DNA from: Planctomycetota bacterium
Lineage (GTDB): Bacteria; Planctomycetota; UBA1135; GCA-002686595
Length of the DNA stretch: 64,000 nucleotides
Assembly (NCBI GenBank): GCA_020853575.1
Contig: JADYYP010000050.1
Span: 38,323 to 102,322 of the forward strand
Direction of reading: 5' to 3'
In this document: in pieces, positions 45,784-55,400 of the stretch
Layout: each line of letters begins with the position of its first letter
How positions within the stretch are numbered: the stretch's first letter is position 1
Notes under the pieces: generated by a model
What the model saw: only the letters and a program-made list of their open reading frames with translations
What the model was told of the DNA's origin: nothing
The model's database searches: none
Program-made: the position numbers and the translations under genes

Positions 45784-46392
45784 CTACTGGGCTCCCTCGT
45801 CCTTCACGATCTTCGCCAGCTTGAGGAGCTCCGAGCTGATCTCGAGCTCGCAGCGCTTGGCGGCCTCCTTGTTGATCTCGAAGCGCATCTTCTTGTTCTC
45901 GATGCCGAGATTGATCGACGCGCCCTTCTCCGCTGCGCCGCTGGTTTCGCACACCACCAGCACTTGCGAACCCTTGGTCTTCTCCAGGATCTGCGGGAGC
46001 TTGGGTGACTCCGCGTCGACCACGAACAGCACGTGGCAGCGTTCGATGTCCGCGGTGGTCTTGAAGCGCTTGACGACGAGCTTGCGGCCGCCGACGAGCT
46101 TGTCCTTGAACGCGTTGTCGATCAGCGACCCGAACGGATCCGGTCCGACGACCGCCACGACGATCGGATCGCTCGCGTCCTTGAAGGCCTTCTCGGGCCA
46201 CTTGACGTAGCCCACGAACTTGAACAGCACGGCCGCCTTGACCTGGTACTCGCTCTGGCCCGCTTGCGCGCTGGATTGCGCCGCGGCATCCAGGTGCGCC
46301 GGGCTCTCGCGCGCGAGTGTCGCGAGTGCCAGGCACGCGCAGGCCAGCGCGATGCGCACGGAACAGGGCGAGCGCGGGCGGAGGCGCATCAC
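45784..46392 (-). CDS. YfiR-like (DUF4154) periplasmic protein
   Basis: A 202-residue exported protein of the YfiR/DUF4154 family. A signal sequence (RIALACACLALATLARESPAH, about 13-33) precedes the conserved YQVKAAVLFKFVGYVKWPEKAF (about 49-70), IVVAVVGPDPFG, CHVLFVVDAESPKLPQIL and INLGIENKKMRFEIN blocks. In known systems YfiR-type proteins bind periplasmic partners and control cyclic-di-GMP enzymes or sensor kinases. Here the stop is immediately followed by the ATG of a hybrid histidine kinase, so it is probably that kinase's periplasmic regulator. Confidence 0.88.
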   Translation of the reverse strand: MMRLRPRSPCSVRIALACACLALATLARESPAHLDAAAQSSAQAGQSEYQVKAAVLFKFVGYVKWPEKAFKDASDPIVVAVVGPDPFGSLIDNAFKDKLVGGRKLVVKRFKTTADIERCHVLFVVDAESPKLPQILEKTKGSQVLVVCETSGAAEKGASINLGIENKKMRFEINKEAAKRCELEISSELLKLAKIVKDEGAQ

Positions 46393-46861
46393 GGGTTCCT
46401 CGAGCCTCGATCCGCGGCGAGCGCTCCGTGCCGTCGGCTCGCGCCACCGAGAGCGCGTCCACTGGACGCGTCAGCGCGCCAGCGGGCGCGCAGCGGCGAG
46501 GCGTTGGAGTGGAGAACGTACAGGGTCATCGTCGAGGCGGCCGTCGCGCCCCGTTGGGGGGTGGGGGGCACGGCGGCAACGGCGGAATGGAGGAGCGCCG
46601 CCGGTGGCCCAGCGACGGAAAGAGATGCACAGGGAAGGAGTTCGCGTCCCTCATCGGCGCAGTCCCGTCGCAGTCTGAAGGTTCCGCCTTCCCAGAACCG
46701 CGCACGCTGGGACGAACGCTCGCCGCGGTGCTCCCAGCGACGCGGCCCGGCCTCCAGGTCGCCCAAGCAGGCGGGGCCGGCCGCCCGATCAAAGGCTGCC
46801 GGCCCCGCTCGTGTCCGCGCCGATCAAGCCCCGTTCGCGGCGCTCGACCAGCCCGTGCTCG
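46393..46861. other. Intergenic region between the YfiR-like gene and the next secreted gene
   Basis: A 469-base region without supported gene. It contains a G-rich tract, six G, T, six G at 46556-46568, upstream of the YfiR-like start, and a strong inverted repeat at 46771-46808 after the secreted gene's stop. The part next to 46392 should hold the promoter of the YfiR/kinase pair. Confidence 0.45.
46771..46808 (-). terminator. Hairpin after secreted protein gene (minus strand)
   Basis: Perfect 11-bp stem GCGGGGCCGGC (46771-46781) with GCCGGCCCCGC (46798-46808), 16-base loop, 53 bases downstream of the stop at 46862 on the minus strand. No T-tract follows on that strand. Confidence 0.6.
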
Positions 46862-48046
46862 TCAAGGAATGAAGGTCACTTCGAGTCCGTCCGAGAGCAT
46901 CGTCGTCTTCGGGCTCGGCGGATCGCGGAACCAGCACTGGAACCACGCTTGGTTGCCCGGGGCGAAGGGCGTGCCGAGACCACCGGGGTTCACCACGGTG
47001 ATGTAGTTGAAGAAGTCGAGGCTCGTGGTGCCGTCGCACAGACCCGCGGTGCCGCCGGTCGTGCCCGACTGCGTGCGTTGTTGCGGCGTCTTGACGCACA
47101 GGAAGCTCGTGCTCGTGCCCCACGAGACCGTGTTCCGTCCCGCGATGCTGTAGAAGATGATCGAGTTCTTCTGGCCTTCGATGCCGTTGCAGGTGACGGT
47201 GAAGCCGCCCGGGCCGAGCGCGAGGCTCGGGGTGCCGGTGAAGCCCATGGTCGCCGTGCAGCCGTTGGTGGTCGTGCCGGCGGTGCAGTAGTTGACGATT
47301 TGCACCGCGCTCGGGCAGACCGAGTTCTGCGCCTTGGGCGTGCGCGGTTCGAACTGGTTGCCGGGCTCGTTGAAGTCCAGGAAGTCGGCGCACCAGCCAT
47401 TGGGCGCGTCGAGTCCGCGGAACACGCCGCCGGGGAGGAAGGCACCGGTGCCGACGCCATCGGGGCCGGCGATCGGCGCGCTGTCGTAGACCACGTCGGG
47501 GAAAGCCGGCGGGACTTGGTTGATGCCGCCGTCGACCAGACCCAGCGAATCGAGGATCGTGGAGAGCGTCGGAATGATCGTGATGCCGTCGAGGTCCGGG
47601 TCGACATCCGTGCCGTTGGCGGCGACGAGCGCGGCCACGTTGGCGGCGCTACCGGCGTCGACCACGTAGAACGTGTTGGTGCCGTTCTCGAGGCGGTCCT
47701 GGAGGCCGATGTCGAAGTCGGGGGCCATCGAGGCCGCGCCCATGGCGAGGTTGGTGTCGCCGAGCAGGAAGTAGCCGTTCGCGTCGGTCGAGTAGCCCGT
47801 CAGGTCCCACACGCGGTCGAGCGTGCCTTCGTTGCTGGTCGCGGACCAATCGCCCTCGACGATCAGCACGACGATGTTGTCGAGCGAGCGATTGGGCGCG
47901 CTCTTGAGCTCGATGAACTCGTAGAAGTCGGTGCCCGAGTGGGAGGCGTAGATCTCGTTCAAGTAGATCTGTTGCGCGAGGCCGACGGCTTGCGTCGCGG
48001 CCAGCGCCAGCGACGACGCGATGGCGGTCCTGATGACTTGCTTCAT
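46862..48046 (-). CDS. Secreted protein with lamin-tail-like start and conserved C-terminal module
   Basis: Exported protein of 394 residues with signal peptide MKQVIRTAIASSLALAATQAVGLAQ. The mature N-terminus QIYLNEIYASHSGTDFYEFIELKS resembles lamin-tail domains (beta-sandwich modules in secreted bacterial proteins), running to about residue 240 (VVYDSAPIAGPDGVG, GWCADFLDFNEPGN). The last ~140 residues (46865-47290) are the shared tail, with YCTAGTTTNGC, IEGQKNSIIFYS, LCVKTPQQR, GGTAGLCDG and WFRDPPSPKTT. Function unknown; extracellular location inferred. Confidence 0.82.
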   Translation of the reverse strand: MKQVIRTAIASSLALAATQAVGLAQQIYLNEIYASHSGTDFYEFIELKSAPNRSLDNIVVLIVEGDWSATSNEGTLDRVWDLTGYSTDANGYFLLGDTNLAMGAASMAPDFDIGLQDRLENGTNTFYVVDAGSAANVAALVAANGTDVDPDLDGITIIPTLSTILDSLGLVDGGINQVPPAFPDVVYDSAPIAGPDGVGTGAFLPGGVFRGLDAPNGWCADFLDFNEPGNQFEPRTPKAQNSVCPSAVQIVNYCTAGTTTNGCTATMGFTGTPSLALGPGGFTVTCNGIEGQKNSIIFYSIAGRNTVSWGTSTSFLCVKTPQQRTQSGTTGGTAGLCDGTTSLDFFNYITVVNPGGLGTPFAPGNQAWFQCWFRDPPSPKTTMLSDGLEVTFIP

Positions 48047-48293
48047 TGTGGATCGTTTCCTGAGTGACGTGCGGTACCTGACGGGAACCTGGGGGTGAGG
48101 TCCGGCGCCGGTCGCGCCTCCTGAGCGCTGCGCGGCGGGACCACAGAACGGAGAGGATATCCGCTGCTCCCCACGAGCGGCTCATCAAGCGTGGGTGAAA
48201 GCTCTTCCAGAGCGCGCCGGGCTCGGGCCGGCTCGCGTATCGAGACAGGCCTAAGCCACGACGATTCAAGTGTTTACCGAGACGCTGCTGGCC

Positions 48294-50036
48294 TCAGGGC
48301 AGCGCCGCGTTGCGCCGCACCGTGCGCGCTTTTTCACCGCGCCATTCGATTTCGATCGAGCCCGAGCCCCGCACCAGCCAGCGCACCCGCACCTCACCCC
48401 GACCTGGAACGCCGCGCTCGAGCACCAACTCGGCCGGGCGACGCTCGACGAACTCGAGCTTCTCGGGACGGAAGCGATCGCTGCGCAGGCCACCGGCGAC
48501 TACCTCGCAGTGCGGGCCGCGGATCGAGATGCGATCGGGTGTGCCGAGCTTCATCTGCGCCGCGCGCGCGGTGCGCGTCGGGATCAGGCGCCGATTCTCG
48601 ATGCGCGCATCGACCGCGAACAGACCCTGGCCGAGATCGCTGACTTCGACGTCGGCGAAATCGACCTCGGGCATGGCTTCCGCGTGGCGGATGGCGAACA
48701 GCGCGTTGCGGTGCACCATCTCTTCCACCATGAACGAGGGCGGGACGCGGCCGACGTCTTTCTTGAAACCGCCGACCTCGACCTCGCCGTACAGCGGGTG
48801 CTCCAGCTTGTGCCAGTCGACGAAGCCCGCGCCGAACAGCAGCCGATCGTCGAACTCGTGGTCGGCCGCGCGGCCCGACTGCGGGTGATCCCCGAAGCTC
48901 TGCGCGTCGTTCCACAGCTCGTTGGTGAACGACACGATGCCCAGACCCTCGTAGGTCCAGGTCACGAACCCGCCGAACACCGAGTACAGGTCGCGCCAGA
49001 TCACCATGTAGCGGTAGTAGGGCAGCATCTTCTCGCCCTCGCTCCCGAGCGCGTCGTAGACCGCGACGTCCTCGCGCGGATACTCGCCGAAAGCCTCGAC
49101 TCCCGGTCCGCGCAGGATCATCCCGCCCGCGTTGTGGAAGCTCTGCACTCCCGCGATGTTCGGATGCTCGAGGATGAAGCGCGCGATGCAGCGCGTCTCC
49201 GGCCAGTACAGCGGATAGGGCCCCGCGCCGTTCTGGACCCAGTCGGGCTCCCAGAAGCTCGGCCAGGCGCGGTTCATGTCGTAGCCGCCGACCGCGTCTT
49301 CGTTGATGCGTCCGTCGCCGTCGTTGTCGAGCCCCTCCGAGCCGAGCACGATCCAGTCGCCCTTGATGCCGCGCTCGTTCGGCGGCACGAACTCGAGCAG
49401 GCGTGGGTCGTCTGGATTCAGGCGGTGCGTGCCCTGGCCGGGCAGGTACTTGCGCATCTGCACGATCGAGCCATCGCCGTCGAGATCGTCCGGCGCATCC
49501 TCGTCGTAGAGCCCGTCGCCGTCGTCGTCGAACGGCATGCGCCCGGTGCGCGAGCTGTGCGCGTTGTGCGCATCGCGGAACCACGCCGCGCGACCGTCGA
49601 TGTTGACCATCGGCAGCAGGTAGAAGGCCGAGCGGTCGACCAACTCCCGGACGCGCGGGTTGCTCGCGTAGTTCTCGAGCAGGTACCACGCGACGTAGGC
49701 CACCGCCTCTCCGCCCTGGACCTCGTTGCCGTGCACGTTGCCGTCGACCCACATCGCCGGCTTCTCGCGGTCCTCGCCGGTGGCCGGGTTGTTCAGCGTG
49801 TACACCCTCATCTCGCGGTTCTCGACCGAATGGCCGATGACCTGCATCGAGAGCAGGCCCGGATGGGCCGCCACCATTCGATCGAGCTGCGCATACAGCT
49901 CGCGCTCGTCGTAGAAGCGGTTCCAAGCGATCTCGACCGAGGGCGCGGCGTGCGCGGTCAGGCCGGGGAAGCCGTTGTTCGCGGGTGCGGAGGGCGTCGC
50001 TTGGAGCGCGCTGAACACGAGACCGAGAACGATCAT
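48294..50036 (-). CDS. M14 family zinc carboxypeptidase (catalytic copy)
   Basis: Secreted metallocarboxypeptidase of about 580 residues. ATG 50036 begins a short signal (MIVLGLVFSALQATPSAP) and overlaps the upstream stop by ATGA. Zinc ligands His102 and Glu105 lie in NVHGNEVQGGE, the third His in GVQSFHNAGGM, and the catalytic-Glu region is TYEGLGIVSFTNELW. A calcium-type loop DDDGDGLYDEDAPDD (about 170-184) is inserted. A C-terminal beta domain (about 470-580: IENRRLIPTRTARAAQMKL) follows. The neighbour upstream is a paralog whose zinc ligands are replaced. Confidence 0.88.
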   Translation of the reverse strand: MIVLGLVFSALQATPSAPANNGFPGLTAHAAPSVEIAWNRFYDERELYAQLDRMVAAHPGLLSMQVIGHSVENREMRVYTLNNPATGEDREKPAMWVDGNVHGNEVQGGEAVAYVAWYLLENYASNPRVRELVDRSAFYLLPMVNIDGRAAWFRDAHNAHSSRTGRMPFDDDGDGLYDEDAPDDLDGDGSIVQMRKYLPGQGTHRLNPDDPRLLEFVPPNERGIKGDWIVLGSEGLDNDGDGRINEDAVGGYDMNRAWPSFWEPDWVQNGAGPYPLYWPETRCIARFILEHPNIAGVQSFHNAGGMILRGPGVEAFGEYPREDVAVYDALGSEGEKMLPYYRYMVIWRDLYSVFGGFVTWTYEGLGIVSFTNELWNDAQSFGDHPQSGRAADHEFDDRLLFGAGFVDWHKLEHPLYGEVEVGGFKKDVGRVPPSFMVEEMVHRNALFAIRHAEAMPEVDFADVEVSDLGQGLFAVDARIENRRLIPTRTARAAQMKLGTPDRISIRGPHCEVVAGGLRSDRFRPEKLEFVERRPAELVLERGVPGRGEVRVRWLVRGSGSIEIEWRGEKARTVRRNAALP

Positions 50037-51784
50037 GGCTTCAACTCCGCGCGACGTTGGTCGCTCCCGGCGTGGTCGGTATCGATCGACAACCCGATGT
50101 CGCCGAGGCGCGCGGCTCGCACCAACCAGCGGTACTCGGCGCGTGCTCCGGAACCTCCGAGGGAGCGCTGGAGCTCGAGCGCGTCGTCGCCGCCGAGCAG
50201 CTTGGCTCCGTCGTCGAGCACCAGCCGCACGCGCAGTGAGCGAACGCTGTCCGTGCGGCGCGCCGAGGCACTCTGCAGCGGCAGGCGCGAGAGGTTGTCG
50301 ATCGCGGCGCTGACCTCGAACAAGTCGGGGGCGAGTGGCTTGGCGCTGAGCTCCGCGATGCGCACGCGCGCGAGCTCCGCTCCCAGCGAGAGCAGGAACT
50401 CGAACTCCTTCTCGGCGATCGTCGCGCTGTCCGAAGCCGGCGGCTCGCTGCGCGCGAAGGGCGCGAATCCACCGATCTCGACCGGGCCGAGCTCGGGATG
50501 CTCGAAGCCGTGCCACGGCACGAAGCGCGCGGCCTCCTCGGGGTGAGTGTCGATCCACGTCAAGCGCTTGGCGTCGTCGCTCGGCTCGCGCTTCGCCTTC
50601 TTCGCGGACGCTGCCTCGCCCTTGGGCTGTCCCTGGGGCGCACCGCTCGACGTCGCGGGCTCTTCTCCAGGCTTGCGCTCTGCGCCCTGTGGGCCCGCGT
50701 CCGTCGTCGCTGCGTCCGCGCGCTTCGCATCCAACGGAGCGTCCCAGGGGTGGATCGCGAGCGACCACAGCCCGCGGTGACCATAGAGCCACGCCTGCCA
50801 GCTCCCGGCATCGTTGCCCGAGCCCTTGGCGGTGTTGCCCGTGGTCTCGCGGTAGCGTTGCCCGAGCTCCGCCAGCAACTCGGCATCGGCCTCGATGACT
50901 CCCGGCGCGGGCACGAGCTTGTTGCGTGCGTTGGCCTGCGTCGTCTTGGGCTTCTCGACCATGTTGTCGTAGGCGCCATAGGTGACGACCAGCGCGATCT
51001 CCGGGTGCGCGAGCACGAAGTCCGCCAGCGCGCGGGACTCGGGCTCGCTCATCGCATAGGCGCCGGATTCGGCCGCGTGCTCCTTGAATTCCTCGGCGAA
51101 GTTGCGGTTCACACACGCGTCGGACGCGGCGTCTTCGGCGACGCGCTCGTCGAGATCGAGGTCGCGACCCTCGGGCCACAGCTTCCAGCGTCCGCGCTCG
51201 CCGCGCTTGGCGTCGGCCTTGATCAGTGCCCGCTCGTCCGCGGGATCGGCGATCCACTCGCCCGCGGGGTCCTCGACGCGCATCCAAGTGATCATTCCGT
51301 CGCCGTCGACGTCGCTCGGCGGATCTTCGCCCTGGCGTCCGTCGCGATCGTCGTCGACGCCGCCCCCGGTCGCCTCGCGTTCGCTGCGCACGCTGGTGAA
51401 GCGCCGCTCGTGCGCGTCGGGGTTCGCGCAGGGAATCACGATCACGTCGGCGCGCTCGAGCAGCGCCCGCTCGCGCTCACCATCGGGCTGCGCCGCGAGT
51501 CGCTCCGCGTGGTGCAACGCGAGCGAGCTGCTCCAAGGCTGCAAACCATCGACGTTGCCCACGATCAAGAGCGCGGGCTTGCCGCGGGCGCCGGGCGTGG
51601 CGAAGCGCAGCGCGCTGATTTCGAGCCCCGAGCGCGATCGTCCCAAGGTCAGCCACTCGGCGCCGCGGATCTCGCGCATGCGGCCGGCGAGCTGCGCATG
51701 GGAGTAGACCGGGACGGGCGGGCGCACGGCCGGCGCATCTTGGCCGACGAGCGCACTTGCGATGGCAAACGCTTGGATCAGCAT
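50033..51784 (-). CDS. M14 peptidase-like protein with substituted zinc site (probable pseudo-peptidase)
   Basis: A 583-residue exported paralog of the next gene, with signal MLIQAFAIASALVGQDA from ATG 51784. Overall order is kept: GREWLTLGRSRSGLEISALRF-like beta start, LLIVGNVDGLQPW, a calcium-type loop (VDDDRDGRQGEDPPSD) and a C-terminal beta domain. But at the HxxE position the sequence reads DGLQ (Asp79, Gln82), and the third His region reads VVTYGAYDN instead of SFHNAGG. Zinc binding and catalysis are therefore unlikely. An extra low-complexity acidic/Lys-rich stretch (about 385-430) is present. It may act as a binding or regulatory subunit of the active copy. Confidence 0.78.
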   Translation of the reverse strand: MLIQAFAIASALVGQDAPAVRPPVPVYSHAQLAGRMREIRGAEWLTLGRSRSGLEISALRFATPGARGKPALLIVGNVDGLQPWSSSLALHHAERLAAQPDGERERALLERADVIVIPCANPDAHERRFTSVRSEREATGGGVDDDRDGRQGEDPPSDVDGDGMITWMRVEDPAGEWIADPADERALIKADAKRGERGRWKLWPEGRDLDLDERVAEDAASDACVNRNFAEEFKEHAAESGAYAMSEPESRALADFVLAHPEIALVVTYGAYDNMVEKPKTTQANARNKLVPAPGVIEADAELLAELGQRYRETTGNTAKGSGNDAGSWQAWLYGHRGLWSLAIHPWDAPLDAKRADAATTDAGPQGAERKPGEEPATSSGAPQGQPKGEAASAKKAKREPSDDAKRLTWIDTHPEEAARFVPWHGFEHPELGPVEIGGFAPFARSEPPASDSATIAEKEFEFLLSLGAELARVRIAELSAKPLAPDLFEVSAAIDNLSRLPLQSASARRTDSVRSLRVRLVLDDGAKLLGGDDALELQRSLGGSGARAEYRWLVRAARLGDIGLSIDTDHAGSDQRRAELKP

Positions 51785-51905
51785 GGGCTTGGTCTCGGAG
51801 ACGAGTGGAAGAGCGCGCGCGGCGGGGCGCCTTCGAGCGCGAGCCGCGCGAATTGGGCTGCGGCGCGCGACGGCACCTCGCATGCGCTGCGCACCGCGAG
51901 TGGCC

Positions 51906-52388
51906 TCACTTCGCGGCCGCTGCTTGCTTGGCGAAGCGCGCCGTGAACAGCTCGAAGCGTTGCTTGGCCGATGCGCTGTTGGCGACCATCCACTCGGCGT
52001 TGCGGAACGCGTTGGGTGCGCCGGCTTCCTTGCGGAAGCGCTCGAGGTGCGGTGCGACCTTGGCGAACAGGAGGAAGCCCTCGCCGCAATTCTCCGCGAG
52101 GAAATCGGGGTTCACGATGCCGTGGCGCGCGAAGCCGAAGGCCATCTCGAAGTAGCTCGAGACCTGGCGCCAGGCCGCGTTGTGCGGATGCTCGGGCTTG
52201 GTGATCTCGATGAACTCCTCGTAGGAGCGCGGGGTGAACTTGGCGATCGCATCGCGCGACTGGCGCATCACCGACTCGCGCCGCAGGTCGTAGAGCTTGA
52301 GCGCCAGCTCCGCGTCGTGGTGATCGGGCGTCTTCTTGAGCTTGACCTTGGACTTGGACTCGATCTTCGGCTGCTTGTGCTTCTTCAT
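51906..52388 (-). CDS. Conserved-looking hypothetical protein
   Basis: A 160-residue soluble protein with a very basic N-terminus (KKHKQPKIESKSKVKLKK). A helical core (ELALKLYDLRRESVMRQSRDAIAKF, NAAWRQVSSYFEMAFGFARHGIV, LLFAKVAPHLERFRKEAG) suggests a small helical bundle, but I do not recognise the family. It lies between the M14 pair and the large cytochrome fusion on the same strand with 70 bases to the latter; co-transcription is possible but not shown. Confidence 0.7.
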   Translation of the reverse strand: MKKHKQPKIESKSKVKLKKTPDHHDAELALKLYDLRRESVMRQSRDAIAKFTPRSYEEFIEITKPEHPHNAAWRQVSSYFEMAFGFARHGIVNPDFLAENCGEGFLLFAKVAPHLERFRKEAGAPNAFRNAEWMVANSASAKQRFELFTARFAKQAAAAK

Positions 52389-52458
52389 GGCGCGGATGAT
52401 AGCGAGCGCTCCACGCCGCGGGCGCGCCCGAATCGGTCCGCGACACTCGTCCGTGGCG

Positions 52459-55400
52459 CTAGCGTTCGATCGGCGTCAGCACGATGTCCTTGAACTCGAT
52501 GGCGCTGCCCTCGGCTTGCAGGCAGATCGAGCCCGCGCGTTCCTCGCACCAGCTCGCGCTGTTTTGCAGGACACCGTTGACCTCGAGCGTCAGAGCGCCT
52601 TCGTCGAGCGTGATGCGATAGTGATTCCACTCGCCGACGGGGTGCTCGTTGGACGGCGCGAGCTTGGCGGTGTGGCGTCCGCTCGTGCGCTGTGGATCGG
52701 TGCGCATCGGGAACTCGTCGATGTTCCAGATGTCACCCGCGTTGCGGTGCATCAACTGCGCTTCGATGGCGCGCGGCCAGACCTTGTGCGCGCCACTGCG
52801 CCGCAACAGCACTCCCGAGTTGCTCGGCGGCTCGGACGGATCCCAGCGCCAGTCGAGCTCCAACACGAAATTCGTGTACTCCGTCTCGGTGTACAGGTAG
52901 CCGGCGGGGCGTCCGGCACAGTGGAGCACACCGTCGCGCACCGACCATACATCGTCGCGCCGCAGCTGTGGGTCGGATGAGTACGCGTCCCAGCCGTCGA
53001 GCGTGCGACCGTCGAACAATGCGCGCGCTTGACCGCGCCTCGCAGCCGCCGCCGGATCGTGGTTCAGGAAAGCCAGCACGTCGGCGAGCCCCTGCTCGTC
53101 GAGCCCGAGCGCGACATCACCCGGCATCAGTGACAGCTCTTGGCGCCGCGCCGACTCGATCTCGCGCTCTTCGATGATCTCGCGCTGTCCGCTGGTGGTC
53201 TTCAGCACCACCACGCCGTCGCCGGGCGCCGTCAGGCTCCCCGCGAGCAGGAAGCCCGAGAGAATGCGGCCGCTCGCGGTCTCCACCGTCCACGTTTGGT
53301 AGCCGAAGTCGATGGCCTTGCTGGGGTGCAGGATGTGATCGAGCAATTCGGAACGCGCGTACTTGCGGCGGATCTCGGACAGGTCGGGACCGATGTCGCC
53401 TCCGCGACCGCGCACGCCGTGGCATTGACCGCAACTCGCGCTCGCGCCGAAGAACTGCGCCTCGCCGCGGCGGCGATCGCCCTCCAGGGCCAGCACTCTT
53501 TCGGGCTTGAGCTCCGCGCGTCCGTCCGTCCGCCGGAAGTGTTGCGCGGCCAGTGCGCGCACGGCGGGGTCGACGTGCTCGCACAGTCCGGTCGCCAGCG
53601 AGTCCCGCAGACTCTCGGAGAGCCGGCCGGTCGCGGCCAGGTGAACCAGCGCCAGCGCACCTTCGGCGGTCGCCAGCAGTTGTTTGGCGGCGTATTCGCG
53701 GTCGGCCGCTGGCGTCGCGGAGTCCGCGACCAGGCGCGCAAAGGCCGAGCTCTCGAGTGCGGCGCTCGCGTCGGGCAACCACACCTCGAACTCCACCTTG
53801 GCCTCCGAGCCGGCGCGGTCCGAGCCGTAATCGTCGACGCTGAACTGCGTCACGAGCTTGCGCGCACCCTTGGGAACGCGGAACACGATCTCGGACGGAG
53901 CGTGCGTCCCGATGCCCACCGCGTACGTCGCGCCATCGACTTTCAGCGGTCCGCCTTCGCAGCTCGCACCGATCCGCACGCTGCCGTAGCCCGCGTCGGC
54001 GCGCACCCACGGACGCCCGCACAGGTCGACGCTCTCGCCCGACTCGAGCACGAAGCGCGGAGCGATCCAGTCGGCCCAGTCGTAGCTCATGCCGTTGTCA
54101 CTCTGCGTGACGGCGAGCATCACGGTCTCCTGGCCCGCGAGCGGGATCTCGACTTCCTCGAGCGCGCTTTGGGTGCGCGGCCCACTGCTCCAAACGCGCT
54201 TGGCGCGCGCGCGATCGAAATCGCCGAGCTGTCGCGACAGGTCGAACTCGCGCCACGTGTTCGTGCCGCGGAAGCGCACCCACCAGGCGGCGTAATCGCG
54301 GATCTCGGCGCGTCCGACCAATGCCAGCTCGAGCATGGCCTCGGCCGCGGCTCGGCTCGCGAGGAAGCCCAGCGCGTCGACCGCGGGCTTGAACCCCTCG
54401 CTCGCGGCCACGTGACGCAGTATCGGCAGCGCCTCGTCGACGCGCAGGCGCCAGGCCAACCAGAACACGCGATCGGGCACCGGGCGCAGCGGGTCGAAGC
54501 TAAACGACAGCGCGTTCCACAGCTCGCGCTCCTTGCCCGAGGCCGCGATGCCCAGCGCCGTGAGGTAGTACGGATCCGCCTCGACCCATGGTTTGTCCGC
54601 GAGTCTGCGCAGCACCTCGCCGCAGCGGCTCCAGGGAATGTCGCGCAGCGCCAGGGCGAGCTCGGCGACCACGCGTGGGTCGGCGTCGTCGACGACGAAC
54701 TTGGCGAGCTCGACCGGATCCGCACCGTGGGCGCGCAATGCGCGCAGCGCGGTCAAGCGCAGCTCCGGATCGGCGACGCTGAGTTGCTCGCGCACCGCGG
54801 CGCGACCTTCGTCGCCGAGTGCGGCGAGCAGCCACGAGGCGCGCGCGACGTGCCGCGGATTGGGCGCCTTCAGGATGGCCTTGACGCGCTTGACGATGCT
54901 CTGGCCCTGCGCGACGAGCAACTCGTAGGCTTGGAATCGCACGTTGGCCGCAGGCGAGAGGTAGGCCGACAGCGTGGCCTCGGTCGACATGAAGCCCAGG
55001 CGCGGGTTGGCGAAGCGCTGTGCGCTCGGCGCGACACGTAGGATGCGTCCGTAACCGACGCGATCGGCCATCGCGTGGCCGCCGACCCCGGGGTCGAACC
55101 AGTCGGCGACGTACACCGAGCCGTCGATGCCGACGGCCACGTCGCTCGGGCGAAACTGCTGCGCGCGCTCGTCGTTTCCCGCGCCGAGCTTGGCCTCCAG
55201 GAACACGCCGTGTTCGAGCACGTATCCCGCGCCGGCGGCGACCGGTCGGTGCGCGTACACCACGTTGCGACCGGCGTCCGCGTCGAGGACGAAACCCTCG
55301 TAGCCGCGCAGCAGAGTGCCCTCGTAGACGCACAGTCCCGTCGGTCCGCCCGAGCCGTGCACGCAACCGGAGGGCACGACTCCCGGGTCCTCGGCGTGCC

